This document shows, one piece after another, positions 1 through 8,129 of a stretch of 28,359 nt of DNA (positions within the stretch are counted from its first letter, which is position 1; every line of letters begins with the position of its first letter). Location of the stretch: the IMG/VR virus record IMGVR_UViG_3300043410_000112, positions 1 through 28,359 of that record. The stretch is one strand, 5' to 3'. The stretch is from a virus. Under the pieces are notes generated by a model. It ran no database searches, was not told the origin of the DNA, and saw nothing but the letters and a program-made list of their open reading frames with translations. The translations under genes and the position numbers were made by a program.

Positions 1-29
1 TAATGTTATAAATGAATTTGTTATACCTA

Positions 30-45
30 CCTGTGGGTTCACAGG
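30..45 (+). other. Short hairpin ahead of the scaffold gene
   Basis: A perfect 6-bp inverted repeat (CCTGTG / CACAGG, 4-nt GGTT loop) lies about 20 nt before the scaffold start. No T-run follows, so it is not a usual intrinsic terminator. It may be an mRNA processing or stability hairpin in the packaging-to-head operon. The first 66 bases hold no complete gene. Confidence 0.4.
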
Positions 46-66
46 GTTAATTCTTGAGGGAATCTC

Positions 67-990
67 ATGTCAGAAGCAGAAGTAGTAAGAACAGCATCAA
101 ATGTAGTAACAAGTGAAAATTTAGCTGATTTCCATGCTGAAAAATTAGGTTTAGCTAGTGATGAAGCTCCTGTTGAGGCTGCGCCAGTTGAGGAAACTCC
201 TGACACAGAGCCAACAGTTGAAGCTCAAGCTGAGAGTGAACCAACAGCAGAAGAAGAAGCGGAAGTAACAGACAAGCCTAAACAAAATCCCAAACTTGAA
301 AAGCGTTTTTCTGAGCTTACTAAAAGAGCCAAACAAGCTGAAGCCGAAAAGCAAGCATTAGAAGCACGTTTACAAGAACTTGAGAGCAAAGTAGCCCCAC
401 AAGCCCCTATTCAAGAACCTGACGTATTGGGTGAAAAACCCCAAGCCAGCCAGTTTCAAGATGCTTTTGAATATGCAGAAGCATTAGCTGAATGGAGCGC
501 AGAAAAGGCAATTTTAGAGCGTGAAAAAGCAGAACAGCAACGCAAAATCGAAGAACAAAGAAACGAAGTAATCAAGTCGTGGACTGCAAAACTCGAAGCT
601 GCTAAAGCTGAATTGCCTGATTTTGACGATATGGTAGCTTCTAGCCAAGTGCAAGTGCGTGATGAAGTGCGTGATGCAATACTAGAATCAGATGTAGGCC
701 CACAAATCCTATATCACCTGGCATCAGATGACGATTATGCTCAGAAATTGGCAGCAATGCCTACTCATAAAGCACTCAAGGAATTAGGGAAATTGGAAGT
801 TCAGTTTGAGCGTAAAGAAGCTCCTGCTGAAGTCAAAAGCGAACCTGTTGCTCGTAGTAAAGCTCCAGCACCGATTAAGCCTCTTACAACAGGAAAAGGA
901 ACGTCTGACGTATTAATTGACACAAATGGTCAATTTCACGGCACATACGCTCAATGGAAAGCTGCAAGACAAGCTAAACGGATACGCTGA
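67..990 (+). CDS. Capsid scaffolding protein (P22 gp8-like role)
   Basis: The 307-residue product sits directly before the coat gene, the usual place for a scaffold, and is close in length to P22 gp8 (303 residues). The first 75 residues are very acidic and rich in Glu, Ala and Pro. Residues about 75-110 and 145-185 are heptad-like, charged coiled-coil helices. The C-terminus is short and basic (QWKAARQAKRIR), like the basic C-terminal helix by which P22 scaffold binds coat; that parallel comes from family knowledge, not alignment. A GAGGG Shine-Dalgarno (SD) sequence 7 nt before the ATG supports this start. Its expected role is to assemble the procapsid and then leave it. No protease motif is seen, so self-cleavage is not suggested. 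The call rests on position and composition, because scaffolds diverge quickly. Confidence 0.82.
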   Translation: MSEAEVVRTASNVVTSENLADFHAEKLGLASDEAPVEAAPVEETPDTEPTVEAQAESEPTAEEEAEVTDKPKQNPKLEKRFSELTKRAKQAEAEKQALEARLQELESKVAPQAPIQEPDVLGEKPQASQFQDAFEYAEALAEWSAEKAILEREKAEQQRKIEEQRNEVIKSWTAKLEAAKAELPDFDDMVASSQVQVRDEVRDAILESDVGPQILYHLASDDDYAQKLAAMPTHKALKELGKLEVQFERKEAPAEVKSEPVARSKAPAPIKPLTTGKGTSDVLIDTNGQFHGTYAQWKAARQAKRIR

Positions 991-1021
991 TAAACCCAAT
1001 TTAAATTAAAGGAAATAAATC

Positions 1022-2260
1022 ATGGCAAATAATTTGCTAACCATTTCCAAGATCACTAACGAAGCATTGATGGTCTTGGAGAACGAATTAACATTCACAT
1101 CTGAAGTAGATCGTAACTATGACGACCAGTTCGCTGTAGTTGGCGGTAAAATTGGTAACACAGTTAACGTTCGTAAACCTGGTCGTTTCATTGGAACAAC
1201 TGGCCCAGCATTGAACGTAGAAGATTTCAACGAAACTTCAGTTCCTGTAACCCTCAGCACTCAATTCCACGTTGATACTCAGTTCACAACTCAAGACCTC
1301 GCTTTGAGCCTTGATATGTTCTCTGATCGTGTATTGAAGCCTGCTGTTGCTGCTATCGCCAACAAAATTGATCGTGATGGCACATTGCAAGCTGCTAACA
1401 ATACAGCAAACATCGTAGGAACTGCTGGCACTCCACCAACAGGTTTGATCACCTATTTGACTGCTGCTGCTTACCTTGACTCTGAAGGCGCACCTCGTGA
1501 TGGCCGTAGAAGCTGTATCGTTGAGCCATTCACATCTGCAACTATCGTTGACAGCTTAAAAGGTTTGTTCGTTCCACAAGAAGCAATTGGCGAACAGTAT
1601 CGTAAAGGTTTGATGGGTCGTGATTCTGCTGGTATGAACTGGAAGATGGATCAGAACGTGGTAGCACACACATTCGGTTCTTTTGCTGGCTCTGCTACTG
1701 TTAACACATCTACTGCTGCTGGTTTCTTGACAAGCGGTTGGGCTTCTTCAAGCACAATCACTTTGACATTGACTAACGGTGTTAGCTTGAACCAAGGCGA
1801 TACATTCACAATCGCTGGCGTTTATGCAGTTAACCCACAGAACCGTCAAGCTTACGGCTCTAACAAGTTGCGTAACTTTGTTGTAAACCAAGCTGTTTCT
1901 GGCTCTGGTGGCACAATCCAAGTTAACGTATCTCCTGCTGTTATTACTGCTGGTCAGTTCCAGAACGTATCTATCCCTGCTCCTGCAAGTGGACAGGCAG
2001 TTACATTCTTCAACCAATCTGGCACAGTTTCCCCACAAAACATCATCATGCACCGCAATGCGTTTACTCTCGCAGTAGCCGACCTTGAGTTGCCTGAGGG
2101 TGTTCACTTTGCAGGTCGTGCAAGCGACAAGGAAATCGGTCTGTCAATGCGTGTAGTTCGTCAATACACCATTAACAACGACTCTATTCCTACTCGTTTA
2201 GACGTTCTGTATGGTTGGGCTAACTTGTATCCTGAACTCGCTTGCCGTGTTGCAGCTTAA
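1022..2260 (+). CDS. Major capsid (coat) protein, P22 gp5 family
   Basis: The 412-residue product matches the P22 coat family in length (430 in P22) and pattern. It opens with a helical arm (ANNLLTISKITNEALMVLEN) and a glycine- and valine-rich segment with KIGNTVNVRKPGRF. HK97-fold core sequence follows. Residues about 220-345 are rich in Thr, Ser and Val and include GDTFTIAGVYAVNP and VSPAVI. They correspond to the inserted I-domain that P22-type coats carry for folding and capsid size. The fold resumes at about 345 (NIIMHRNAFTLAVADLELP). An AAGGAAA SD precedes the ATG. GC content and codon choice are a little higher and more regular than in neighbours, as expected for the most abundant virion protein. 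It forms the icosahedral shell with the upstream scaffold. Confidence 0.95.
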   Translation: MANNLLTISKITNEALMVLENELTFTSEVDRNYDDQFAVVGGKIGNTVNVRKPGRFIGTTGPALNVEDFNETSVPVTLSTQFHVDTQFTTQDLALSLDMFSDRVLKPAVAAIANKIDRDGTLQAANNTANIVGTAGTPPTGLITYLTAAAYLDSEGAPRDGRRSCIVEPFTSATIVDSLKGLFVPQEAIGEQYRKGLMGRDSAGMNWKMDQNVVAHTFGSFAGSATVNTSTAAGFLTSGWASSSTITLTLTNGVSLNQGDTFTIAGVYAVNPQNRQAYGSNKLRNFVVNQAVSGSGGTIQVNVSPAVITAGQFQNVSIPAPASGQAVTFFNQSGTVSPQNIIMHRNAFTLAVADLELPEGVHFAGRASDKEIGLSMRVVRQYTINNDSIPTRLDVLYGWANLYPELACRVAA

Positions 2261-2287
2261 TTTAACGGATAACGAAAGGAAACTATA

Positions 2288-2722
2288 ATGTCTAATCCAG
2301 GACCAGCAGTCACAACCTCAATTCACCCACAGAACCTAGCTTCTAACCAAGCTTTGCGTTTAATTGCAACAGCTCAAGCTGTTAATTTAAACTCTTTGGG
2401 TGATACTCAAGTCAACGTAATTGATGTAACCAGCTATGTTCCAGTTTCTGTTATTACAGCTAACTGCAACAACGCAGGTTCAGCAGTATCAACTGGTAGC
2501 ACCTATTTAGGTGTTTACACAGCTCCTGCTGCTGCTGGCACAGCAATTTTGACTAAAGCAGCTTTGGCAACAAACACAACTACTGCTAACGCATCAGTTG
2601 TAGCTGCTTCGTTGACTACAAGTGCAACATCTGCTCAACAACTATATGTAAACGTATCTTCTGCTGCCGTTGCTGGCACAATCGATGTGTATGTATATGG
2701 TTACGACTTATCTGCACAGTAA
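2288..2722 (+). CDS. Small head-associated protein (candidate decoration protein)
   Basis: The 144-residue product is rich in Ala, Thr, Ser and Val, low in charge, and predicted to be all-beta. It directly follows the coat gene with a good AAAGGA SD and ends just before a strong terminator, so it is co-transcribed with scaffold and coat. Small beta proteins in this position often decorate or brace the shell. I do not recognise a named family, so the role is inferred from position and composition. It begins MSNPG, as does the fibre protein at 4198, which may be chance. There is no signal peptide and no membrane segment. Confidence 0.6.
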   Translation: MSNPGPAVTTSIHPQNLASNQALRLIATAQAVNLNSLGDTQVNVIDVTSYVPVSVITANCNNAGSAVSTGSTYLGVYTAPAAAGTAILTKAALATNTTTANASVVAASLTTSATSAQQLYVNVSSAAVAGTIDVYVYGYDLSAQ

Positions 2723-2740
2723 TCTGTTGTAAAATAAAAG

Positions 2741-2766
2741 CCCACCCCTAAAAAGGTGGGTTTTTT
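2741..2766 (+). terminator. Rho-independent terminator after the head genes
   Basis: A 6-bp GC-rich stem (CCCACC / GGTGGG, 8-nt loop) is followed at once by six T residues. It lies 18 nt after the stop of the 2288 gene. It should end or reduce transcripts from the scaffold-coat block before the glycosyltransferase-like gene. Confidence 0.9.
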
Positions 2767-2785
2767 AACATTCTGAGGGGATAAA

Positions 2786-3466
2786 ATGAAAAGTATTATG
2801 CTCGCTATGCCTTGCTATTCAGCCAAGGTGCATTTCGCTACTATGCGCTCTATTTTGCTAGATTCAGTCAATATCATGGGACGTGGCGATAAGTTTTGCA
2901 TTGCAGAAGATATAGGAAACAGCGATATTGCAGGCTCACGAGGCGCATTATTTGGGGCTTTTGTGCGTTCTGACTGCGATACTCTCGTGTTTGTTGATGA
3001 CGATGTATTTTGGAATCCAGGCGCATTAATTCAGCTTATTGACTATCCTGTAGATGTAGTGGGTGGTATTTACCCTAAGAAACAAGAGCCTTTAGCTTGG
3101 CCATTCAAGATTGAAGAAAAAGACGAATATCACACAGACCCAGAAACAGGTCTTATAGAAGTCTTAGGCTTGCCAGGTGGCTTTTTAAAAATTAGCAAGA
3201 ATTGCGCTAATAAGATGATTGAGGCATACCCTCGTCAGACTTTGCGTAGCATTTCAGAGCATACTCAGTTTTGGCCTGTTTTTGATCCATACGAGATGCC
3301 TGACGGTAATCGTTTGAGCGAAGATTTTAGCTTTTGCCAAAGATGGATTGATATAGGTGGCAAAGTATGGGCAAATCTTGAGTTTGAGCTAGGTCATATC
3401 GGCTATAAAACTTACAAAGGAAGTTGTGGAAAAAGCTTGAGAGATATGCAAAACAATGTAAAATAG
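2786..3466 (+). CDS. GT-A-type glycosyltransferase-like protein
   Basis: The 226-residue product has the layout of a nucleotide-sugar transferase of the GT-A fold. It starts with a beta strand (KSIMLAMPCYS) and has a metal-binding acidic triad at residues 71-73 (FVDDDVFW). A glycine-rich segment follows at 128-133 (GLPGGF), then a candidate catalytic acidic pair at 179-180 (SEDF) and His204 (GHIGY), which could complete metal binding. The SD is GAGGGG, 5 nt before the ATG. It lies between a terminator and a candidate promoter, so its dose may be set apart from the virion operon. Related genes are common next to phage structural genes. The target could be a virion protein, host surface sugar or phage DNA; the sequence does not say which. 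Confidence 0.78.
   Translation: MKSIMLAMPCYSAKVHFATMRSILLDSVNIMGRGDKFCIAEDIGNSDIAGSRGALFGAFVRSDCDTLVFVDDDVFWNPGALIQLIDYPVDVVGGIYPKKQEPLAWPFKIEEKDEYHTDPETGLIEVLGLPGGFLKISKNCANKMIEAYPRQTLRSISEHTQFWPVFDPYEMPDGNRLSEDFSFCQRWIDIGGKVWANLEFELGHIGYKTYKGSCGKSLRDMQNNVK
3437..3464 (+). promoter_or_regulatory. Candidate sigma70-type promoter before the fibre block
   Basis: TTGAGA at 3437-3442 and TAAAAT at 3459-3464 are separated by 16 bp; each hexamer matches the consensus at five of six bases. It overlaps the end of the glycosyltransferase-like gene and points at the 3506 gene. It would re-start transcription after the terminator at 2741-2766. Confidence 0.5.
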
Positions 3467-3498
3467 TTGTAGATTTACAACACACCCCTTTGCAAAGG
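3466..3498 (+). promoter_or_regulatory. Hairpin and palindrome in the 3506 gene leader
   Basis: GTTGTA and TACAAC form a 6-bp hairpin with a 4-nt loop at 3466-3481. A perfect 12-bp palindrome, CCTTTGCAAAGG, follows at 3487-3498 and contains the SD of the 3506 gene (AAAGGA). Together they could affect ribosome access. No regulator is known. Confidence 0.35.
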
Positions 3499-3505
3499 AA
3501 AAAAT

Positions 3506-3832
3506 ATGTCTAGCACTACCATCACTCGTGGCAATTCCCACGAAACTTTTTACATTACCCCATCTATTACCCCTGCTGCTGTAGCTGCAAATATCTCTGC
3601 TGCTCAGACTTTTAGCGTTGCAGGTCTGCAAACTACTGATATTGTGCTAGTTCAAGGCTATAACGGCACACAAACAGCAGGTATTGTTATTGCTGAAGCT
3701 GATTGCTTGACTGCTGGCGTATTGTCTATTCAATTCGCTAACGTATCTACTGGCTCTGCTACCCCTGCTTCTGGCGCATATACAGTTCAGATTACTCGTT
3801 TAGAAGGCCCAGCACCTGTAACTGCTGTTTAA
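3506..3832 (+). CDS. Small virion-block protein, function unknown
   Basis: The 108-residue product is rich in Thr, Ala, Val and Ile with few charges. Repeated short beta strands (SAAQTFSVAGLQTTDIVLVQGY and GAYTVQITRLEG, in part) suggest a compact beta sandwich. It has an AAAGGA SD inside a palindrome and lies 9 nt before the next gene of the same character. Position in the fibre block suggests a minor head or tail component. I do not recognise the family, and no enzyme motif, signal peptide or membrane segment is visible. Confidence 0.6.
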   Translation: MSSTTITRGNSHETFYITPSITPAAVAANISAAQTFSVAGLQTTDIVLVQGYNGTQTAGIVIAEADCLTAGVLSIQFANVSTGSATPASGAYTVQITRLEGPAPVTAV

Positions 3833-3841
3833 GGATAAAAA

Positions 3842-4189
3842 ATGGCTAATACATCAGCTTTTCGTGTAATAGGCCCTACAACAGCGATTGCAGTTACTAC
3901 TGCATCATCTACTGCTGTAACTATTACCCCTGCTGGCAATGATCAAGTTAACTATGTTGGCTTGCTCAATACCAATAGCTTTCCTGTTGCTGTAACAATC
4001 GCCCCTACTTCTGCGCCTGCTGCTGTATTGCCTGCTGCTGGAAGTAGCTCAAATAGCGTAGTTTTGGGCGTTTCTATGTCAACACCTTATGTTATTGCTT
4101 GTCCAGTAAATTCTTATTCTATTACGACAATCTGTGGTGGCACAAATAGCGGAACTATTTATGTAACACCTATGGCTGATCAGAACTAA
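3842..4189 (+). CDS. Small virion-block protein, function unknown
   Basis: The 115-residue product resembles its upstream neighbour in composition: rich in Ala, Thr, Val and Ser, very low in charge, predicted all-beta. It starts 9 nt after the previous stop with an AAGGA SD and ends 8 nt before the next gene, so it belongs to the fibre operon. Phrases such as NYVGLLNTNSFPVAVTI and VIACPVNSYSITTI look like the strands of a small beta barrel or Ig-like domain. It is probably a virion accessory protein. No family is recognised. Confidence 0.6.
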   Translation: MANTSAFRVIGPTTAIAVTTASSTAVTITPAGNDQVNYVGLLNTNSFPVAVTIAPTSAPAAVLPAAGSSSNSVVLGVSMSTPYVIACPVNSYSITTICGGTNSGTIYVTPMADQN

Positions 4190-4197
4190 GGAAAATC

Positions 4198-4791
4198 ATG
4201 TCAAATCCAGGCGTTGCAAGCAGTAGTAATATCAATATTGTTCCAGTTCAAACTGAATTTGATACAAACGGCAACTGCTTGGGTTTGATTGGCCCAGGTG
4301 GTAATGTTTTTTATCCACCTACTAATTTTGCCAATTTATTATCACAGCCTCATATTGAAGCTTATGATAGTTCTTCATCTATTTCTTTAACTGCTACGCC
4401 TACATTATTAGCTCCTGCAAGCACAATGTCAGGCTCAAGTGGGATTACTTATGATCCTTCAACTGGCATTTTTACTTTTGCTAATGCAGGCGCATATACC
4501 CTTTCTTTAGTCGTAAACGCTCAAGCAACAGGCGCAGGACAATCTGTTTATATTTATGCTGAAAAAAATACTGGCTCAGGATTTTCAGTAAACGCCAATT
4601 CAGGTAAATCTTACCAATTAGCTAACGGTCAGCAAACACAGATTGTTTATGCTAATGCGCTTTATCGCCAAGCAGGCGAGCAAACAAGATATTGGATTTA
4701 TTCAAATAGCACAAACGTAGTATTAAAAACTACTGCATTACCTGGATCAGTTGGCGCAAACGTATTAGCAATTCGTATTCAGTATTCTTAA
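4198..4791 (+). CDS. Head or tail fibre protein with a jelly-roll-like end
   Basis: The 197-residue product has two parts. Residues about 15-40 (VPVQTEFDTNGNCLGLIG and on to FYPP) match in pattern the start of the next gene's long fibre (LLPVQAYFNVDGSFNTFIG and on to FYA). This suggests a common anchor to the particle. Residues about 55-197 are rich in Ser, Thr and Ala and show the strand pattern of a C1q/TNF-like trimeric jelly roll, including YDPSTGIFTFANAGAYTLSL and a closing LAIRIQYS. Such ends often contact receptors. The AAGGA SD and 8-nt gap point to tight co-expression. The domain call is from pattern only. Confidence 0.65.
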   Translation: MSNPGVASSSNINIVPVQTEFDTNGNCLGLIGPGGNVFYPPTNFANLLSQPHIEAYDSSSSISLTATPTLLAPASTMSGSSGITYDPSTGIFTFANAGAYTLSLVVNAQATGAGQSVYIYAEKNTGSGFSVNANSGKSYQLANGQQTQIVYANALYRQAGEQTRYWIYSNSTNVVLKTTALPGSVGANVLAIRIQYS

Positions 4792-4800
4792 AGGATAGTT

Positions 4801-7107
4801 ATGGCTACAGGCCCAGCTTTAACGCAGGATCAAAATTTACTACCTGTTCAGGCTTACTTTAACGTAGATGGAAGTTTTAATACTTTTATTGGTCAAGGTC
4901 AGCCTTTTTACGCTTCTATTAACCCAAGTCAATCTGGGCTTAATATTACTAATAGCACGATTAATAGCACTACTATTGGTGATACAACACCATCTACAGG
5001 TGCTTTTACTAATATCAGCGCAACGACAGGCACTATTTCAACGCCTGCATCTAGCGCAAATGACATAGTTAACTATTTAACTTTGCAGTCTTATGCAGTA
5101 GGTATTAGCTGGAAAGCCCCTGTAACAGCAGCGACAACTGCAAATATTACGTTGTCAGGCACTCAAACTATTGATGGCGTAGCATTAGTTGCAGGCAATA
5201 CAGTATTGGTTAAAAATCAAACTGATAATACTAAAAACGGTATTTATCAAGTAAATGCAGGTGCGTGGACATACGCAACAGGATGCACAACTTGGTCACA
5301 ATATGTCAGCGCATTAGTATTCGTTGAGTATGGTGGTCAAGCAGGCTCTGCATGGTATTGCACAGCACAACCAGGTGGCACACTTGGCACAACTGCAATG
5401 ACATGGAGTAATTTCAGCACAGCAGCAAACTACACAGCAGGCACAGGTTTAACTCTTTCAGGCTATCAATTTAGCATTACTAATACTGCTGTTACTGCTG
5501 GTTCTTATGGTTCTGCATCATCTGTTCCTACTTACACAGTAAATGCACAAGGTCAATTAACAGCAGCGTCAAATACAGCGATTGCTATTGCTGCAAGTCA
5601 AGTTACAAGTGGAACATTTGGATCAAGTTTATTGTCAGGTTCATACACAGGCATTATTGGCGTAGGAACTCTAACAGCAGGCACATGGAACGGCTCAACT
5701 ATAGGCGTAGCTTATGGTGGAACTGGAGCTACAACTCTTACTGGTTATATAAAAGGTAGTGGCACAAGCGCATTTACAGCATCTTCTACAGTTCCTACAA
5801 CTGATCTAAGTGGAACAATAAGCAATGCACAACTAGCAAATAGCACAATTTCAGGCGTTTCATTAGGAAGCAATTTATTTGCTTTAACTGCTGGCACAAA
5901 CATTACATTTAGTAGCGGAACAACTTATAACGGTTCTGCCGCAATTACTATTAATGCAAGTTCAACACCACAAGTTTATCCTAGTGCTGGTATTGCCAAT
6001 TCAACTGGTTCAGCATGGGGAACTTCATATTCCACAACTGGTAGCGGAACTGTTGTTGCTTTAGCAACTTCTCCATCGTTTACAACTCCATCTTTAGGAG
6101 TTGCAACTGGAACTTCTTTGCAAGTAACTGGTGGATTGTATTCAACAAGCTCTAGTTCATTTACTTATACAGACGGTATTGTTGTTGATTACATTACTGG
6201 AAATGGTCGTTTTAGCGTAGGTTCAGCAGACGGATTCACTTGGTATAACGGTGGCGTAGCAACTACATCATTAATGGCTTTGTCATCTGCTGGCGTATTA
6301 TCAGGAGCAACTTGGCAAGGCGCAACCGTAGCCGTAGGTTATGGTGGAACAGGCGTTGCAACATTAAGCGGATTGGCTTACGGCAATGGAACTAGCGCAT
6401 TTACTGCCGCTACTGCCGCACAAGTTGTTTCTGTAATTGGAACAACTGCCGTAACTAATGCAACTAATGCAACAAATATTGGTATTACAGATAATACTTC
6501 TTCAGGCTCTACTTATTATCCTGTAATGTCAGTTGCTTCTAGCGGAAATAATGCTGGAACAACAAGTTCTACAAAATTTAGTTTTGTTCCTTCTACTGGA
6601 ACATTATCTGCAACAGTATTTAGCGGTGCTGGAACAAGTTTAACTGGAACTGCTTCTAGTTTAACTGCTGGAACTGCAACAACAGCTAATGGATTGAATA
6701 CTTCAAATAACTATCAAGTAAATAGTTTGGGAGTTGGAACTGCTGGTTCAGGAACTACTGGAGAAATCAGAGCAACAAATAACATTACAGCATATTATTC
6801 TTCTGATATTAAATTTAAAGAAAATATTCGCCAAATTAATAATGCGATAGAAAAATCTATTGCAATTGGTGGTAAATATTTTGATTGGACTGATGAATAC
6901 ATCAATTCAAAAGGTGGTGCAGATGGATATTTTGTTAGAAAAAATGACATTGGAGTTATTGCTCAAGATGTTCAAAAAGTTATCCCTGAAGCAGTAAGAA
7001 GCAGAGAAGATGGAACTTTAGCTGTTGATTATCAAAAATTAGTTTCTTTGGCTTTTGCGGCCATAACAGAATTAAAAGAAGAAATTAATTTATTAAAAGG
7101 TAATTAA
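4801..7107 (+). CDS. Long tail fibre with C-terminal S74 intramolecular chaperone
   Basis: The 768-residue product is a modular fibre. Residues about 14-37 are the anchor shared with the 4198 gene. Residues about 115-190 contain a small beta domain common in phage fibres (LSGTQTIDGVALVAGNTVLV and KNGIYQVNAGAWT). The shaft is Thr-, Gly- and Ser-rich and repeats units of the form GGTGxxTLxGxxxGxGTSAFTA near residues 303-326 and 517-539. The last about 102 residues are a Peptidase_S74 domain: SDIKFKENIR at 668, the DIGVIAQDVQKVIPEAV stretch, then a helical EELNLL-like end. In this family a Ser-Lys pair cuts the chaperone off after the trimer folds; S668 and K673 occupy those places. It is probably a host-recognition fibre. 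The SD is AAGGATAG. Confidence 0.88.
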   Translation: MATGPALTQDQNLLPVQAYFNVDGSFNTFIGQGQPFYASINPSQSGLNITNSTINSTTIGDTTPSTGAFTNISATTGTISTPASSANDIVNYLTLQSYAVGISWKAPVTAATTANITLSGTQTIDGVALVAGNTVLVKNQTDNTKNGIYQVNAGAWTYATGCTTWSQYVSALVFVEYGGQAGSAWYCTAQPGGTLGTTAMTWSNFSTAANYTAGTGLTLSGYQFSITNTAVTAGSYGSASSVPTYTVNAQGQLTAASNTAIAIAASQVTSGTFGSSLLSGSYTGIIGVGTLTAGTWNGSTIGVAYGGTGATTLTGYIKGSGTSAFTASSTVPTTDLSGTISNAQLANSTISGVSLGSNLFALTAGTNITFSSGTTYNGSAAITINASSTPQVYPSAGIANSTGSAWGTSYSTTGSGTVVALATSPSFTTPSLGVATGTSLQVTGGLYSTSSSSFTYTDGIVVDYITGNGRFSVGSADGFTWYNGGVATTSLMALSSAGVLSGATWQGATVAVGYGGTGVATLSGLAYGNGTSAFTAATAAQVVSVIGTTAVTNATNATNIGITDNTSSGSTYYPVMSVASSGNNAGTTSSTKFSFVPSTGTLSATVFSGAGTSLTGTASSLTAGTATTANGLNTSNNYQVNSLGVGTAGSGTTGEIRATNNITAYYSSDIKFKENIRQINNAIEKSIAIGGKYFDWTDEYINSKGGADGYFVRKNDIGVIAQDVQKVIPEAVRSREDGTLAVDYQKLVSLAFAAITELKEEINLLKGN

Positions 7108-7109
7108 TT

Positions 7110-8129
7110 ATGACATTGAATGCGTCAGGGCCAATTAGCTTGGGCGGTTCTACGTCAGGTCAATCTGTAAATTTAGAAGTTGGAAATTCTGCTACTGCTC
7201 AAGTGTCTTTTAATGATGGAAAAATAAGATCATTAACAAGCACAAGCACTGGAACAGCATTAATAATGCCAACAAATTTTTATGGAAAAACTTATTCATA
7301 TAGCGTTTCATTTTTAATAGCCGCTGGCGGTGGTGGCGGTGGTTTTGCTTCTAATCAGGTTGGCGGTGGTGGTGCTGGTGCTGGTGGTGTAGTTACTGGA
7401 AGTTTTACTGCTTCAGGTGGCACAACTTATACAGCAACAGTTGGCGGCGGTGGTTCAACTACATACAATTCAACATCAAGCGGTAGCAATTCGTCTTTAA
7501 CAGGACAAACAACTGCAATTGGTGGTGGCAATGGTGGTTCTTATAACAATGGCTCTACTATCGCTGGTGGCAATGGTGGTTCAGGTGGTGGTGGCGCATA
7601 CACCGCTGGTCGTGGAACTGGAACGTCAGGTCAAGGAAATAATGGTGGCGTAGGTCAAACTGGTCAACCTTATCCAACTGGCGGTGGTGGCGGCGCTGGC
7701 GCAGTTGGTGGAAGCGGAAGTGGTTCAACTACTGGTGCTGGTGGAACTGGTGTTTTATTTTCTCCAAATAGCACTTATTACGGTGGTGGTGGTGGTGGTG
7801 GTGGTGGTGGAAATACACCAAACAATGGCGCATCAGGAGGAACTGGCGGTGGTGGTGCTGGTGCAAATGGAGTATCAGGTTCTACACCTTCTCCTGGAAC
7901 TGCTGGAACTGCTAATACTGGTGGTGGTGGTGGCGGTGGCGGTGCTGGCTCAACTCAAGGTGGCGGTGGCGCACCTGGCGGTCAAGGTGGCGCTGGTGGT
8001 TCAGGTGTTGTTGTTTTATCTGTTCCAACTGCAAACTATTCAGGAAATGTAACTGGAAGCCCAACCGTAACAACTTCAGGAAGCAATACAATAATAACTT
8101 TTACTTCTTCAGGAACTTATACAGCATGA
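7110..8129 (+). CDS. Glycine-rich tail adhesin
   Basis: The 339-residue product starts 2 nt after the long fibre stop. Residues 1-65 are an ordinary beta region. Residues about 70-300 are dominated by glycine runs separated by short Asn/Thr/Ser/Ala stretches, beginning at FLIAAGGGGGGF. The last 40 residues return to beta sequence (SGVVVLSVPTANYSG and ITFTSSGTYTA). This is the pattern of phage glycine-rich fibre-tip domains; the adhesins of some T4-like phages use packed polyglycine II helices for receptor contact. A (GGT)9 run encodes a ten-glycine stretch. It probably sits at a fibre tip. The stop overlaps the next start in ATGA. Confidence 0.8.
   Translation: MTLNASGPISLGGSTSGQSVNLEVGNSATAQVSFNDGKIRSLTSTSTGTALIMPTNFYGKTYSYSVSFLIAAGGGGGGFASNQVGGGGAGAGGVVTGSFTASGGTTYTATVGGGGSTTYNSTSSGSNSSLTGQTTAIGGGNGGSYNNGSTIAGGNGGSGGGGAYTAGRGTGTSGQGNNGGVGQTGQPYPTGGGGGAGAVGGSGSGSTTGAGGTGVLFSPNSTYYGGGGGGGGGGNTPNNGASGGTGGGGAGANGVSGSTPSPGTAGTANTGGGGGGGGAGSTQGGGGAPGGQGGAGGSGVVVLSVPTANYSGNVTGSPTVTTSGSNTIITFTSSGTYTA
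7782..7810 (+). repeat. (GGT)9 microsatellite in the adhesin gene
   Basis: Nine perfect GGT units plus GG occur in frame and encode glycine. Slippage here would lengthen or shorten a glycine run without a frameshift. Confidence 0.9.

Noticed and set aside
1-82. End of an upstream gene (portal?)
   Set aside because: Frame 2 is open to a TAG at 80-82, but only about 26 residues are visible and none identifies a family; it would overlap the scaffold start.
2728-2735. Promoter at TGTAAAAT before the 2741 terminator
   Set aside because: No acceptable -35 lies 15-19 bp upstream, and it would read at once into the terminator.
7684-8052. 122-codon frame in the glycine-rich gene
   Set aside because: It is an alternate-frame reading of GGT repeats, giving Val/Leu-rich low-complexity sequence and no SD.
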